From: Drosophila miranda
Taxonomy: Eukaryota > Arthropoda > Insecta > Diptera > Drosophilidae
Assembly: GCF_003369915.1 (NCBI RefSeq)
Contig: NC_046675.1
Span: 12,586,001-12,650,000, forward strand
Direction: 5' to 3'
DNA: 64,000 nucleotides
The position numbers were made by a program, and so were the translations under genes. The first letter of the stretch is position 1, and the number at the start of each line of letters is the position of its first letter. The notes below the pieces were generated by a model. That model searched no databases, was not told where the DNA came from, and saw only the letters and a list, made by a program, of their open reading frames with translations. Below, piece after piece: positions 46,884 to 60,832 of this stretch.

Positions 46884-49800
46884 TCGGCCAAGAGTACCTG
46901 CGTAAACCGGTTGTTGCTAATTTGGCAAAACACAAAAAAATACACCGTGACATGGGAGTGTGTGTGATGCGGTGTATCTGTGTGTGAACTGCTACATATT
47001 GTTTGTCTTTGTTGGCAGTTTCTCAGCCACAGCCTCAGCGTCAGCCACTGAAAGCGAAGCACATAATTTGGCCAACAGCAGCAACAACAAACGAAACGTG
47101 TCTTCAAGAGCAGCACTGTGCTCTCTTTGTGCCGCATCGAGCAGAGCGAAAAGTGCGTTTAAAGTATCTCAAAGATAAAGACAGCAGCAACTTTTCGTTT
47201 CGCACATAATTAAAGCTCTGCACGTGGCTCCGTGTGTGTGACTATGCGTAGGTGTATTCCGTATCTGTGTGTGCATGTGTTGCCCTTTTGGCCCACAAAT
47301 ATTTCAAGTTCAACCTTTCGTTGTTGCTCTTTTTTTACGGCCTTACATTTTTTAATTCTGGAATTTCCAGTGCGCCCGCTCATCTTTTGTTTGCACCACA
47401 ACCCAACCCGTCCCCTGTATTGTTTATTTCTTTTCACTTTTAATTTTCCCTTCTGTTGTTTACACACAAGTAGGATGAGATTTTCCCTTTACAGTTTTCT
47501 CAGTTCTGTTCTGTACTTTTTTCCATTTGTTCTTGAGCGGCAGAGTCCGCATTTCTGCAACAATGGGAATGTCTTATCGGTCAGCGACTTTGGGAATGTC
47601 ATGACTCTGGTTGGGTTTTCCATCAAGCTTCGTCATCGCTCAGAAGCTAGAAAAGAACTTCTAGGGGGAACGATTTGGCCATGATTTCCTTTGACTCAAC
47701 TGGGAGACGATATGAATGCGTGAATGAATGTCTATTTTTGTAGCGAGTATTCACAGTGCCAGTGCAGACTCTGTTACAGACTTGTAAGTGCTTAACACAG
47801 GTTTCCATTTAATTCCCATGAATTACACTGTGAAACTGAGCGGCGGCAAATTCCTCAAAGTCAAAACCGCAGGCACGTGCCGCTGATGATGATTATATGG
47901 TACTATACGACACTGTACGTCAAATGCTTCCCACGTTTCTTTCTTTCTCTATATATGAATGTGTTTGTGATTGGTCCAAGCATAATTCGAGTCAGTAAAG
48001 TCATCAGGGAAATTACGCTAGTTTCGTCATAGTTTTATGGTAAGTGAGATCATTGTTTGATTAGCATATTGGCACTCAACAAAAATCATTACAGAAGGAA
48101 TGATATGATGCATAAAACCAGTTCGATTCAGTGACATAAGCACATCAAATAGAAACCAGTTCGATTCTTGTATAAACCATTTAATTCCCAAACTCGTATT
48201 TCAGTACTGCAGAAGAAATTGAAAAAGCTGGGCCAAATGTTCATTAATCTGCTTAAATGGCTCCTAGTCAAATGGTTGGCATTTCACGCATCTTTGCAAA
48301 GCATTCGAAACCAATTAAACCTAGAGTTTCGCAGTTTTCCTCTTGGCACTGCACTGCTCTGCTAACGAGGGCACTTTGATCAAAGCATTGGCAATAAATT
48401 CCTACAATTAAAAGGACAGATTAATCGATTGCATTTGCATGTGAATCGAGTAAAAAAGCTGCCATGACGTCAATACAACATTAAGACTGCGAACCAAAAC
48501 ACATGGAGATCACATTGTTGGTTTTCTATTCTTGGTACAATTCTGTAGCTTTTATATTATATCCGCTTTTTTGGCCTGTCTCCAAACAAGGCAGCTCCAT
48601 CATTTTTGTTAGTCCCCTTTAATCTGTAAAATGATGCTATAATTATAGTCACAGTAAAGCCACTAATTGCATAGAGAAAACCATTAGATAGAGAACCAGC
48701 CACGGGTTTCAATTTAATTGAAGTTGTACTCTGGCGAGTGCCATTTAATAGAGGATCTTGCTAACGAACTTATATTTCCGTTTACTAATGAGCTCCCAAA
48801 GCTAGATGTGGGTTATTTTGAGAGTTCAAAGTCCCCAATCGCAGACCCAAGACCAAGATCGGCTATAATTTGGTCACGCTTTATGGTCCAGAATGATTTC
48901 GTAATGACTTCAGGCTATAAATATGTCATGCGCATGAGATCATACAGACATCCGATTATGTGAGGCCTCAAGAGTGTCAAAATTCTGTCATCTCAAAGAA
49001 GATTTGCCAAGAACAATACTGATGGACTTAGCTGCTACTGGTGCTTGTCAGCTTGCCATTATCTGCACTCAATATACTCATCGTTAATCACCTTTGGTTC
49101 AAGCGTATTTTGAATGATTCATCCGCCAAGCTTTGAATATATTTATTGTCTTTTTTCGGCTGCATTTTACCTGCTTATCTGGGAGTATCTGGGATTGACT
49201 TGTCTGTGTTTTTGGTATTTTTGTCACACCCTTCCCCTTCCCGAAATATGTATGTATATTTCTGTATGCCAAGGGCGTGGCCATCAATGAACGCATAAAT
49301 GTGTCTTGACCTCGCTAATCCTAGCGGCACGTGCTGATTACCATTTCGGGACCCAACCGTCACCATCCCCATTCCCATTCCCATTCCTATTCCTATCCAG
49401 CTGCTAGTTACCGCTCCTCGGATTGCCAGCGGGTGTGTTTGCTCAGCGTGTTTTAATTAGTTGGGTTTTGCTAAGGACATCGAAGGCCCCCAAAAACGAT
49501 TCCTGTTTGACTAATTGACCGCGTTTGTGTGCACGTGTCTATGTGTTTCTGGGTGTGTGTGTGCCCCAGCCTCAGCCGCAACCCACGCCTGTGTCAACGC
49601 CCACATCAATCATCGGAGAGTCGGAAATTTCGACACGCTTCAGATTTATTGAAATCGTGCAACGTGCCCCAGCATCAGCATTCGCCACCAATTCAAATGA
49701 CAAACTGCACGCTGCAGCTCTCGAGACTCGGCGCCCCTTACAAATGCGGAGTAATTTACGTCCCGAGGTGACAATATTGTGCATTAGTCACTTATTGTTA

Positions 49801-51145
49801 TTTTCAGTTTAAATGGAGCGTGCCCATACTGTCTATTGATTTATGGTAATGAGGGAAAATTCGAATTTCAAAAGCTGAGTAAATATTTGCGCTTGAAGGT
49901 GGGCGGTGGGAAAACTAAACTCGTGTCGACACAGTGAAACATGAGCAACTGGGAAGTAAACTGTCAAGCAACAGGTCCATCCCACTATAGCAGACTCGGT
50001 CCTAGATGGTCCAGTGGATTACCATCAGCCAACCAAGTGATCCCCGACCATTCGGACATGACCACAACTTGACCTGAGCACCTCAACATTTGTGTAGGCC
50101 CACACGAAAAATGTGTGTGGTCATCTGTCATTCATCTCCGGCCACCAGCTGCCCAGAGCCCACAGTAACTAACCCAGTTGTGGGCCCACAAACGAAGGGA
50201 GGAAATGGCTTTTCATCCGACTAAATAGCTCAATCTATAAGCAACAAGCAGAAACAATTTCAGTTTATTATAAGACTGGCCCCAGACAAGTTGTTGACTT
50301 TGATTTGCCCATAAATTGCTCCTGTGCTCTAATGGCAGTTTAAGTTTCGTGTCCTGGCAGGTTGAGAAGGCAATCGGTTTGTTTTTCGATTCAATTGAGG
50401 CATCAAATTAAATTAATATTTATAAATTTCCGGCAAAATGGCCGTACCGTAAGGTAAGTTTAATAATGGCAGTAGGTGCGATTTGCTTGTTTCTTTAGGG
50501 CTTCTTCTACTCGAAGAAATGTAAAATGCGCTGTGGGCCATTGCTATAAAGCCACTCAATATTTAATGTATGAATGTTTGTGTGGCACTCAAAGAGGGAG
50601 ACCAAGAGATAGAGAAAGAGAAGAGGAGGATGCGTATGAATTTTTGTTGTGGTGTTTGCTTGAGCCTGGCATTTTCATTAAAACTTTAAGTCACTTTTGG
50701 TGCCGTTATTTGATGCCACTATTTTGCATTATTCAAGAAACTGCCGCCGCCGCCGCCTTTGCCGCATTTGGCAAACAGTCAAGAGACGCAAAGAGAAATA
50801 GTGAGAGAGAGGGAGAAAGATGTGGCAGACACACATACGCACATGTGTAAACTGCAAAAACCTTGGCCCTTCGTCCCCATCCTTGTCCCTGTCTCCTGGT
50901 AGGCCCAACTGGCAGGGCAAATAGACGTGTGCCCAAATACACAAACAAACATCGAGCAAACGAACCGAAAGACTCCGAAAGGCACACACATGGGACCCAA
51001 ACGGAGACATCGAGAGTAGATGGAAATGGGATTTAAGATGTGGTGGATGGGTACATACATACAAAGGGATGGAGGGGCCACATTTGAACTTTTGTCATTC
51101 AGAGCAGAGCAGCCGAAAAGTATACAGAAAAAGGAAAATATATAT

Positions 51146-51166
51146 CCGTACCCGTACCCGTACCCG
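51146..51166. repeat. (CCCGTA)n repeat
   Basis: Three and a half six-base units, seen directly. Confidence 0.85.
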
Positions 51167-53411
51167 GCACAATGAAGAGGGTGGCCAGTGGTCGGTCCAA
51201 TTGAAGCCACAGTTTAACAGATAGTGGCGGTGGTCGCACAACTGCGGAAGCAGCGTGTGGCATGCAGCATCAGCATCCACATCCGCAGTACAGCCAACAG
51301 CAGTAAGTAACGGCCACACAACGGCCATGATAATGGCAATCTGTCAGTTTTTGGCCAAACTAAACACTGTCCCAGCGACCCGGCAACAATGCCACGGACT
51401 CCATCCATACACATACTCGCCCAGACAGGATAACGCATTCAGTCAGCGAGACAAATTGACAGACAATTTAGCTGTCAATTGTGCGTCGCCCGTTTTGCGG
51501 GCGGTCGGTCGTACGACAGTTCAACCAACATCCTGGCATTATGGCATTCATTCAGCTTCAGCCATGGACATTATTAGTTTGGTTACGAAGGGGGCCACCA
51601 GAGCACATGCATACAAATGACGATTGCGGCCCCTCGCCACATTACCCCTTGCCCTACACTCTTCGTATCCCTTTAAAAGAGTATTTAATCTTCGACTAAC
51701 CAAGGCAGTAAGTCCCCGTTTGGGCTTACATTTTCCACTGTTCGCTGTCCAAGCGAGCAACAAAGCAAAATGCAAAGCAAAACGAAATAAAATGCTCCGA
51801 TTTGCCGGATGACTGTTGAGCCGATTCAACGGCTGCAGGACCAACACAAAGTGCTCTGAAAGCCCCGTCTCGGAATGGGCTCAGCGCCACAGTAAATATG
51901 TGTAAGTAGCTGTAAGCACATGAAGCAGCTGCTTCACTCTACGGGCATTTATCATACGCCGCGTGGTCCGGGCGTTGACATAACAATTAAGCCAATTGGC
52001 CGTGCTTAAGCCATGCCACGCCCAAGAGGGCATAATACCTGCAGTACGGTTACGGAGCCGGGCCTGTAGCTGATAATCTATTTCCCAGTTATATTTCACA
52101 CTGACAGCCTGGCAGTGACACGGCCTGCTTCTACTTTGCCTCCATTTCTTCGCTCCGTTGCCAAGTTGCGACCACTTTAAAGTGGCGGCTGCCACATTGG
52201 GCATATCCCCGTCTCCGCCGGCCCCGACTCGCCGCTTTTCCAGTGCTCCACAACAAAATATTTATGCTTTCCGCCGCTTCCCCCGGGCCAAGACATTTGT
52301 ATCCCGGCACTGAAGGAGCGGCCGCCGAGTGCATATAATTTGGTTGGCTTTTGCTTTGGCTCTGGCTCTGGCTTTTCGGGAACTTTTGCAATTAGAACTG
52401 CAGCAAAGTAGACAAGTGGTTGCTCCCAAAGTGCCATCAGCTTTGGCAGCACTTGAAGTAGCATGAGGACTCTCGTCCCGGACCACAACTGCCCCTAGTC
52501 CGCTACCCCGCTATCCCGCTCCTAGACCGGCACTTGTTGGGCTTTTAACATGTGGATATTGTTTTCCCGATGTTGTCCCCTCTCTCCGGGTATTTTCGTA
52601 ATTTTCGTTTGTGGCTGGTGCCGTTGTCACATGACAGAACTTGGGCTGTGGTGCGGATGCCGTGGAAGGAAGCAAAGTTCACATGAATGTGTCAGCCTTT
52701 GTGACCGTTGTTCTTATTCATGCTGCTGATGTGGTTGTTGTGTCATCCGCCATGAGGAGAACAAAGCATCATATAGACTCTGCACAGGGGTACCATTCCA
52801 TTGTTGGCTGCTGATGATCCTGACGGATGTGGCAAGGAGATGATATCACAATTGCTGTCCGTTAATACGCAGGAAAGGTGAAATGGATAATCATTGAACC
52901 ACTGGATGTACTACAAGTCTCCAGCTACAGCTGGCGATTATGCAACCATCTCTCTGCAGTCTGAAACACATTGCATTGTTTCCTGAAGCCCTCTCAAATA
53001 AGCAACAAAAAAGAACGGAACCCTTTTTCCACATGCATTGTTTCTCTCGTGTTGATGCCCCACTTTGCTCTGTCTTCATCATGGATGGCTTTGTACGAAT
53101 GGATGTGTGTGCGTGCTGCATAAATTTCATTTTGAACAGTAATAAGAAGAAAAGATGGCAGCATTTGGCCTGAAGCCCGGGCTTCCAGTCAGATCAAAAT
53201 CACACATACTGGTATTGCAAATGGAGCAACAATGGAATTGCGAAGAAGGGGAATGGAATGCGTTTGCTTTAAATAACACAGAGAAAAAAAATTCGGATAG
53301 CTGGCAGCTGACGGTTTCTCATGGTCCACTGAGAGTCCAACCGAATACCCCATGCTGCGTATACGCACCGATGGGCGGCCAAATCGCATTACGCACGTGG
53401 GAGGCATAGGT

Positions 53412-53447
53412 GGCGTGGGAGGCGTGGGAGGCGTGGGAGGCGTGGGA
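53412..53447. repeat. Nine-base minisatellite (GGCGTGGGA)x4
   Basis: Four exact tandem copies of GGCGTGGGA in non-coding DNA. Confidence 0.9.
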
Positions 53448-56400
53448 GGTCACTGCAATATGGTTGCAAAAACACATCTCTACAAGCTTAATTACAGGCC
53501 AGACCCCCATTGATTTGGCATCGACAGGAACATCTCAATTATGCAGGGATGCAATATGCCCATGATTGGATCTGTCCTGGCCGCCCTTAATGGCTATTTG
53601 CATGCTGTTGCCGTTGCTGTGGTCGTGTCTGTTGCAACTACGTGACAACAGTTGACGGGCGACACTTTGACACATGAATAGAGCCCAGGCCAGCAGAGCC
53701 AGACACATAGAGGGATAACTGTGTCGGTTCCTTTGTGGGTCAACACACACATACACATACAGTGTAAGCCAATTAGAAGCAACAATGTTAGTCATAATGC
53801 ACGACCCGCACGTGTTATTCTTGGCATCAACAATTTACGCTCGAAATATCCACAAAAATTGCATAAAATCCAGCGTAAACACAGAGCGAACACAAACCGA
53901 AGAAATAATAAACTTTAAGATTACATCTTCGGGGAAATTCACTTTCCATCATTATCATCAAATGCGAAATGATGAGAGTGCACGGCTATTTATTGCGTAT
54001 TTTGAGGTCAGAGTAAACAGTCGATTCGATATGGGTCGGGGGCAGCGCCTTCTTCTTACCTCGCTGCATGTTTACACCAGAGTGTTTGCCTTTAATCGCA
54101 TCTGCAATGAGTTTTCACGACTTTGATGAGTTTGCTCTCGCCTTGGGCCTTGGCTACCAAATTTCCATATCAATTAGCAGACCTCTCGCTCCGATCGAAC
54201 CTTTCCGGCTGTTTGCGCAGCCCCCAACATAAAAGTTTCCTGCAGCTTTACAGCTATACAGCTATATATCTGTATAAATAAAAGTATAATGAAATCCGAT
54301 TTGCCGTGTCACTTTATGGCTTTGCCCGCCGTACAGTTACTGGCCCGAAAAACAACAATGACTGAGGAGGGCCTGCCCCAGTCAGTGTCTGTCGGAGGAG
54401 GCCAAAGGAAATGTTGCTTCGATAATCGTCGTTGTCCTCGTTCAGGTGTGAGGGGAAATGGCTTTTATGATGGCCACGGTGGTGCCACACTTGGCTGGCC
54501 ACATCATCTTTTCGGGGCCACACAGTTTGCCAGCCAAATGGCCACGTTAAAGTGGGTCCCACAAACAGCCCACACTCGATGCCGTTGGGCTCGGTTGAGT
54601 TTGGTTGTGAGGGTGAATCTGATTCTGGGATGTTGGCCAAATGTTGCATTCTCCCCGACACCGATAACTTTCTAATGAGTTGTAATCGACGTTCAGTTGC
54701 ATGTGTGACAGCACCTACATCGTATGTGTGTCTGTGTGTGTGCCTGTGTGCCTGTTGCCGTTGCCAGGCAGTTTTGTGGAAACTTTGTCGCTCGCAAAAC
54801 TCAATTTGCCTTTGTGCAGTGCCGCACAGGCTGCCACATCACAGGCAGGCGCCTGCCTGTCCGCTGAGGTGAGAAGTGCACGAACCTTGCATATAATTAT
54901 TTAAATTGTGAATGGACTGGACTGGACTGGGCTGCAACTGTGCCATGAATAATGCACAGACACATTTCGCTTAATGAAAAATGCCGCATTTAATATAGCT
55001 AATGGCTTTGGTGTCACCTCTTTAGGGGCTTCGCTTTGGGATCCCTTTTAACTGGATTTTCCTTCAACTGTTCAGCTTTTCAGGCATTTAGCCAGGGCTC
55101 GGGCTCTCACTCAGCGTTTTATTACATCTTCGGAATCCAATTAAATGAAGCAGCCGAAGCCCCTCCGCAAAAACTCAATTTAACGCTCCGAATTGATTAC
55201 AATAACTTTCCGTTGCAGGCCAAAATTCACCTGAAGAAAATGAAACTATTTTTGGCCCAAAACGTTTTTAAAACACACAAAATGCAGTCGACAGCCGATG
55301 GCCACGAAAAATGCAGTCACTGTCAGATGCAATTTATGGGAAATGGTTCGAGATAAAATCTAGAAATAAAAAAAAACCACTTGAAAGTCAATTAAAAATG
55401 CGAGCCATTTCTCGACAGGGCAGCACGGCATTTCTCGCTGTGTATGAGAATATCAATATTGAATATTTAATGGCAATTTTATCAGCCGTTTGGCAACGCA
55501 CGAAAAAAGTGTAGGCGGTGCTGGGAGGAAGGCCAGAGTCCAGGCCGGCACCCACACCAAATACAATCAACGAGGTATTTATTCTTGAAGCCGATTCATA
55601 TATTCATATGATGGGAGCGAGAACCGTATTTTTATTTCCCTTTTTTTCTTTTGCCAGCTTGTTTTTGAGCTCATTTCTACAGCTGCCACTTGTGGCTCAC
55701 TCCTCCTGCCGCTGTTGCTGTTATTGCAACAAATTGTGGGTTATTCCCCCAAAAAACTTACAATTTCCGTTGGCTATTCACACAAATTTTTTGGAATTGA
55801 GTTTTTGCCCGGCCCGGCTCGACTCGGCCCCCGATATTTTCAGCTCCACTGAACAGTGTTACTTTTGTGGTTCGGCAGTCTGATGGCTCTGCTCTGCGAG
55901 GGTGTGGGCGAGGGCTTGTGCTTGTGTGTGTGTCATACTCTATATATAGGACGATGGCCCCCGCACAGATGGCCTGCATGCACATCAACACAACAGTTAG
56001 CATACTTTTATGGGCCCCGACTGCAGCCGGAAACGGGAAATGTATTTTGGCAATTTATTTGATTTGATCACCCACGGGTGGATATGTTGCTGCAAATGAG
56101 AATTTTGCACTCACCGCAAAAACATTTGGCCCAAAATCTGCAAACATTTCGGTGATTACTACGTGCAAAATCAATTAGGACAGTCGACAGGATATCAGGA
56201 ATTTTCAATTACTCATTGGCCAGCAAATCCGTGGAATGTGAAAACCAATTTACACACAGACTCCAATGTCTGCGATGATTTATGGCTAAACAAAGTCCCC
56301 CTGCACTTAACGTACTCCCTTTTTCCGTTTTTCCCTTTCTCTATTTTCCATTTGATTGTCCCTTGTTTTCCCGCTCAGATTTTCATCAGGGGTTCATTTT

Positions 56401-57770
56401 TCTTTACTCTGTAATCCAATATTTTTCGCTGGCTAATTGGACTAAGACCCTTTGAAGACCAGAGACAGAACATAATACGCTTTGTTTTCCACTCATCAAC
56501 TGAGGACATACGCCAATTCTTGAGAACGTAAAATTTGTAAATGTTATTTCTGGCCTTTGATTTGTGGGTTTTCCAGAGAATATTAATGTAAATGTCGGGG
56601 CCCTCTTTTACTGCCGATTGATCTCTGGGAATTTCCAGTAAACTCAAAGCTTTCACGCCAACAAAAATAATTCCTTTTTGAATACACAAGTCTATTCAAT
56701 ATTTGCTTAAGCGAAAATAAAAGAATGATTCAGGCATGAATGGGGTAGATTCTAGAAGGAATACAGCAGTCAGCGGAATTGTCCAGTGACGTACTTATTT
56801 TTCTCACTTAAAAGATACCAACTCCTGTGACTAATTGTTGATTTTTTATCATCTTGGCTTTCTGTCGGTATCAGTTATCTGCTGTTGACAAAAAAGTGCT
56901 CGCTTTTATCAGTACGAATTGGGGCAAAACGTGAGGCATCGATCTGGAGAGAGAAATACCTTGGCAGCTGTTCAAACTTTTGGTTTCTCGTTTATATTGA
57001 GCAGAATCGCTTGTGCTCGCTTCAGTCTGAATCTAACAACCAAAAGCGGAACATCGCATTCGAAAGAAAAACTCAACAATCGGTTAGTGGCGGGGGGGAG
57101 TGGGACTGGGCTGGGTGGAATGCTCTGCATTAGAATATTAAAATACTTAAAACACTTGGTGTTATTGTGTCATGGTGTCGGGCGAAGTTTCTGCTTTTCC
57201 GCTTGGCAGCGCGCAACGAGCCTTGCCACAGCGGTTTATGGCGGACGAGACGAACTTTCGACGTGCTGCAATAACCCTGGGCGGAAGCTGAACTAAAATA
57301 GAAATACATAAAGAATGGCAAACAGAGGGAAACAGAATGCGAGAAAAAGTAATTCAAAAGCTCACCGCAGAGCAAAACATGCAACAAAAGGCCAAGAAAA
57401 ATTGAACTCAACTTGATGTCTAATTTAAAACCAACCTCAAAACCAAACCAAACCAAACCCAGACCAAACAAAAACTAAGCCAGATCCTGATCCCGATCCT
57501 GTGAGTCAGGCCGAAAGCCAGAACAAAGCCGCAACAAAATTTACAACTTCAAAACTTTGCTCCGCCAGAGCTCTGCAGGGGGGAGGGTGTCGATGTCGTG
57601 TCCCCATCCTTATGTGTATGTGTGTGTTGAGTGGTGGGTGGTGTAGGAAGGTGCAGGGGGGTCAAGTAATTGAGATTGAACTGCAGAGTAAAAGTTGACT
57701 CGGGGCAACGGAAACTAATGCACAATCTTTGCCTGCTGCCAATTGCAGACGCCACAACAAACTGAAGGAG

Positions 57771-60700
57771 ATGAATCGAAGTTTGCCATCGAATGGCAGC
57801 CGCAGCCTCGGACTTCCGGCTCTGCTGTTTACCCTCGTACTGTGTCTAGTGGCCCAGGCCGCCAGTCGACCCCCGACGGAGGATGAGAGCGACATTGCAG
57901 TCCTGCCCCCGGATATGGACAATGTGGAGGTAAGGGAAATGCCAATAGTGGCCATTGCAACATTTGCTGACCCCTCAAACTCTCGCTTCAGATCCATCAA
58001 GTGAGAATGGTGGACGGTGTCATGCAGGCGGACCATCCGGTGATCATGTACAAGGAGGATTTCGTCAGCGAGGATTATGGTGAGTAATCGAGCATGCCTC
58101 AAACTGAAGCTAGACTAATTTCCTGGCATTTTCATAGACCCCAGCAAGAACGAGACGGCCACTACCGTGCACCACAAGAAGCACAAGCACTCACGGACGC
58201 ACCACCATCGACAGGAGCCCCACCAAGAGAAGGAGGAGGAGAAGATCGTCTTCGACGTCCTGCCCGACAAACCCATTGTGCTGAACGATGACCTGGAAGC
58301 GGCGCCGAAGAAGAACCTGGAGGAGGCCGCGGAGCTGGTGAAGCCAACGAAGGAGGAGTGGCTGCGGAAGAGCCACAAGAAGTACCACAGCCGCCAGCGT
58401 CGTCAGACCTACACTCCGTGCTCCCACTCCAGCTACTACCAGACCCCATCCCATGCGGTCTACTTCCAGCCTCCAGCACCGCCCTCTCCCTATTACTATC
58501 TGCCAGCCAAGCCATCACAAAGGTGAGAGAGATCATGGCCCATCGTTGAGGCCTTTTTCAAATGCTCATTCCCATTGCAGATTGCCTGTGTCGGGAAAGA
58601 AGCCGATCCTGCCCGGCAAGCTTCCCATTTGGCAGGACAAAACGGACGAAAACCCCACCAACCCAATGAGCATTGGCTCCAGGGACGACTTCCTGCTGCA
58701 CAACTCAGATCCAGCTGAGGCCGATTTCTCGATATTCAATCAGCCCAGGCCCAATCCCAATGAGATCAGTGGCAGTTCTGGCTCCAGCTCTGCCTCTGGC
58801 TCTGACAGAGGACGGGACAATATCAGCAACAGTCCGCCTTCAGTGAACAATCAAGTCTGGGGACCCATCAGCAATTCCCGCCCAGGTAGGTTTCATTATG
58901 CTACAGCGCTACGAAAATTCAGAAAATTCAAAAACCATTCCCAAAAAAAGTCTTTGTGTGATTAATGAAAGGCTTTGCTGCTAACCTGCCTCCGCTACCT
59001 GTCTATCGCTTGTTCTTCTACTCGTCTTGACCTATTGCCCTCTTTGTGAATTATATAGTGAGCCGACCCTCCTGGCCACAGACGCAGACGACGAGTCGGC
59101 CGTGGGACTCCCCGCCCGTGACTGCCGCGCCCAGCTGGTCACGACCCACGCCCAGAGCGACACCCTCGCCCAAGGTCACCAACTGCGTGTGGGCGATCGT
59201 GAACTGTTGCTCGAAGGGCAGCAAGAAGATCCGGTACAACTGCTTCGAGGAGTTCGGCTGCAGCGGCGCCTTCTGGGGCATCAATCCGTGTGCCGACGAG
59301 ACTGTGCTCGATGGTTCGTTATCCAGAGTGTTGAACAACTTTCAGTAGGATTCGCGTCGCTTCGTGGTGCTGCTTCCCAAAGTATTACCCAAGATCAAAT
59401 CTCAATAAAACAAAACTTAATTTATTTACTCGCATAAGTCTTAACTTGGTTAATAAAGCCTTCGCTTTCCGTGACGAATCTTTCTGTCTACGTTTCTGTG
59501 GCCCGCCTAAGCGAAGAGCCAGGGAATACCTACTGGCATTCCCTGCGTAACCGGGTGATGGACACAACTCGAAACATTCAACCACATTGATTACTACTAA
59601 CACCTCATCGCAAACAAACGCAAACTAACTCATGGTCTGTTGGCATATATTATAGCATCTATGGCACTCGAAAAACACGCAACTACAATTACAGTCCTTA
59701 TGGCATCTGGCATCTGTCATCTGGCATCTATTATTTGCTTACCCAATCATCGTTTTAGTGTCATCCGCTCAACAATCGAATTAAAGTTACGTAATTGGCC
59801 GATACAATTTGTCCTTAAAACTTATGTACGACGATGATGCTGGGCTTAATTGGATATCAATTGAGTGGTTGGTGGCTGGTCATGTAATGCAGCATCATAT
59901 CCTCTGCAATCGCAATTGCACAATCCCAGCCACCATATCAATTAGCCAACGTGGAGCGTAGAGCTGCACCGGGCAGGTGGCAGTTGGCAGTTGGCAGCTG
60001 TCAGCTGACACTGCCACTGCCCATTGATAGCTTATCTTTTAATTACCCATCTATTACGTACCACAAAATACAATTTACACCTGCAAATCCCATGGCAGAC
60101 ACACAAGGGAGAGAGATAGAGAGATAGAGAGAGAGAGAGGTTAGCTCCTGTGGCTTCTGGCTGGGAATTGAATGGATAATTCTTGACCCTAAGCTGCGCA
60201 CATCCGGGGGATATAATTACGTATGTTGCACCTTCATAATTGATGCAATCAGCAGATGCTACTGTGCATCAGGGCATAAATTACAGCCAGTTGTTAATTA
60301 ATTGAATGAATAAGCATTCAAACTCCGGAGCCATCAGGGTAAACATGCACACAAATTTACATAACCGAAGCACACGCACACCCACACACACACACACCAA
60401 AACCACAACACACAATTTAACCATCCACTCAGTCACTCACCCACACACTTGCACTTTAACACGATGGTTTTCATGCCAACGCTTCTTAATTGCAGCCGAT
60501 GAACGTCTCGAAGACACCTATCCTCTTGACTCGCCCGTGCCTGTGGCAGAATCAGCGCCCCTGGCGCCACAACCCTCCTACCGGCAAGGTAAGCGTCGCC
60601 GTCGCCGTCGCCGTCGACACCAAAACAACATTTTCGATAACATTCGGCCTTCCCTATTGCAGACGCCCTGCGATTTCCCGAGGAGTTTGACTACCAGCCG

Positions 60701-60832
60701 GGCAGCAACTGCCAACGCGCCTCGCAGCTCTGCTGCAGTCTGTACAGCCGGAACATAGGCTCGCTATACGAGTGCTTCCTGTACCAGGGCTGCGAGCAGA
60801 CCCTCTCCAACATAGTCGCCAACTGCTCGTAG
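57771..60832 (+). CDS. Secreted proprotein with furin-type site and alternative C-terminal cysteine domains
   Basis: Common exons: 57771-57929, 57992-58079, 58138-58522, 58581-58885. They encode a signal peptide (core LPALLFTLVLCLVAQA), a His/Lys-rich stretch (about 94-114), an acidic helix region, the dibasic site RQRR (168-171, a furin consensus), a Tyr/Pro-rich part and a Ser/Gly-rich linker. From phase 1 two endings are possible. One is 59059-59348 (408 residues), with AATAAA at 59404 and 59452. The other is 60496-60588 plus 60663-60832 (399 residues), with AATAAA at 61071. Each ending closes with a six-cysteine domain of the same framework (C-x6-CC-x10 or 12-C-x5-C-x9 or 10-C). I do not recognise the protein. 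An extracellular or matrix product cleaved after residue 171 is likely. An exon form 59059-59313 with a weak GTTCGT donor could also join both domains in one chain (484 residues). Confidence 0.8.
59059..59348 (+). other. Alternative terminal exon 1 (cysteine domain 1)
   Basis: TATATAG acceptor, then a Ser/Pro/Thr-rich linker and the cysteines C355, C362, C363, C374, C380 and C390 of the short-end isoform. It ends at TAG 59346-59348 and is followed by two AATAAA signals, so it can act as a last exon. Confidence 0.75.
60496..60832 (+). other. Alternative terminal exons 2 (cysteine domain 2)
   Basis: Two exons (60496-60588 and 60663-60832) with good TTGCAG acceptors and a GTAAGC donor between them. 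The cysteines C360, C367, C368, C381, C387 and C398 match the spacing of domain 1 closely. The 74-base intron between them contains a GTCGCC repeat (about 60593-60616). Confidence 0.75.

Larger units (their letters stand above)
45275..57748. other. Long non-coding stretch, possibly the first intron of the secreted-protein gene
   Basis: No coding exon is supported here on either strand. Visible structure includes CT-rich repeats at 46838-46883, a CCCGTA repeat at 51146-51166 and a nine-base minisatellite at 53412-53447. A-rich leader-like sequence at about 57290-57500 ends in a fair donor (CCT/GTGAGT after 57500) and may be a second alternative first exon of the gene at 57771. Confidence 0.45.
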
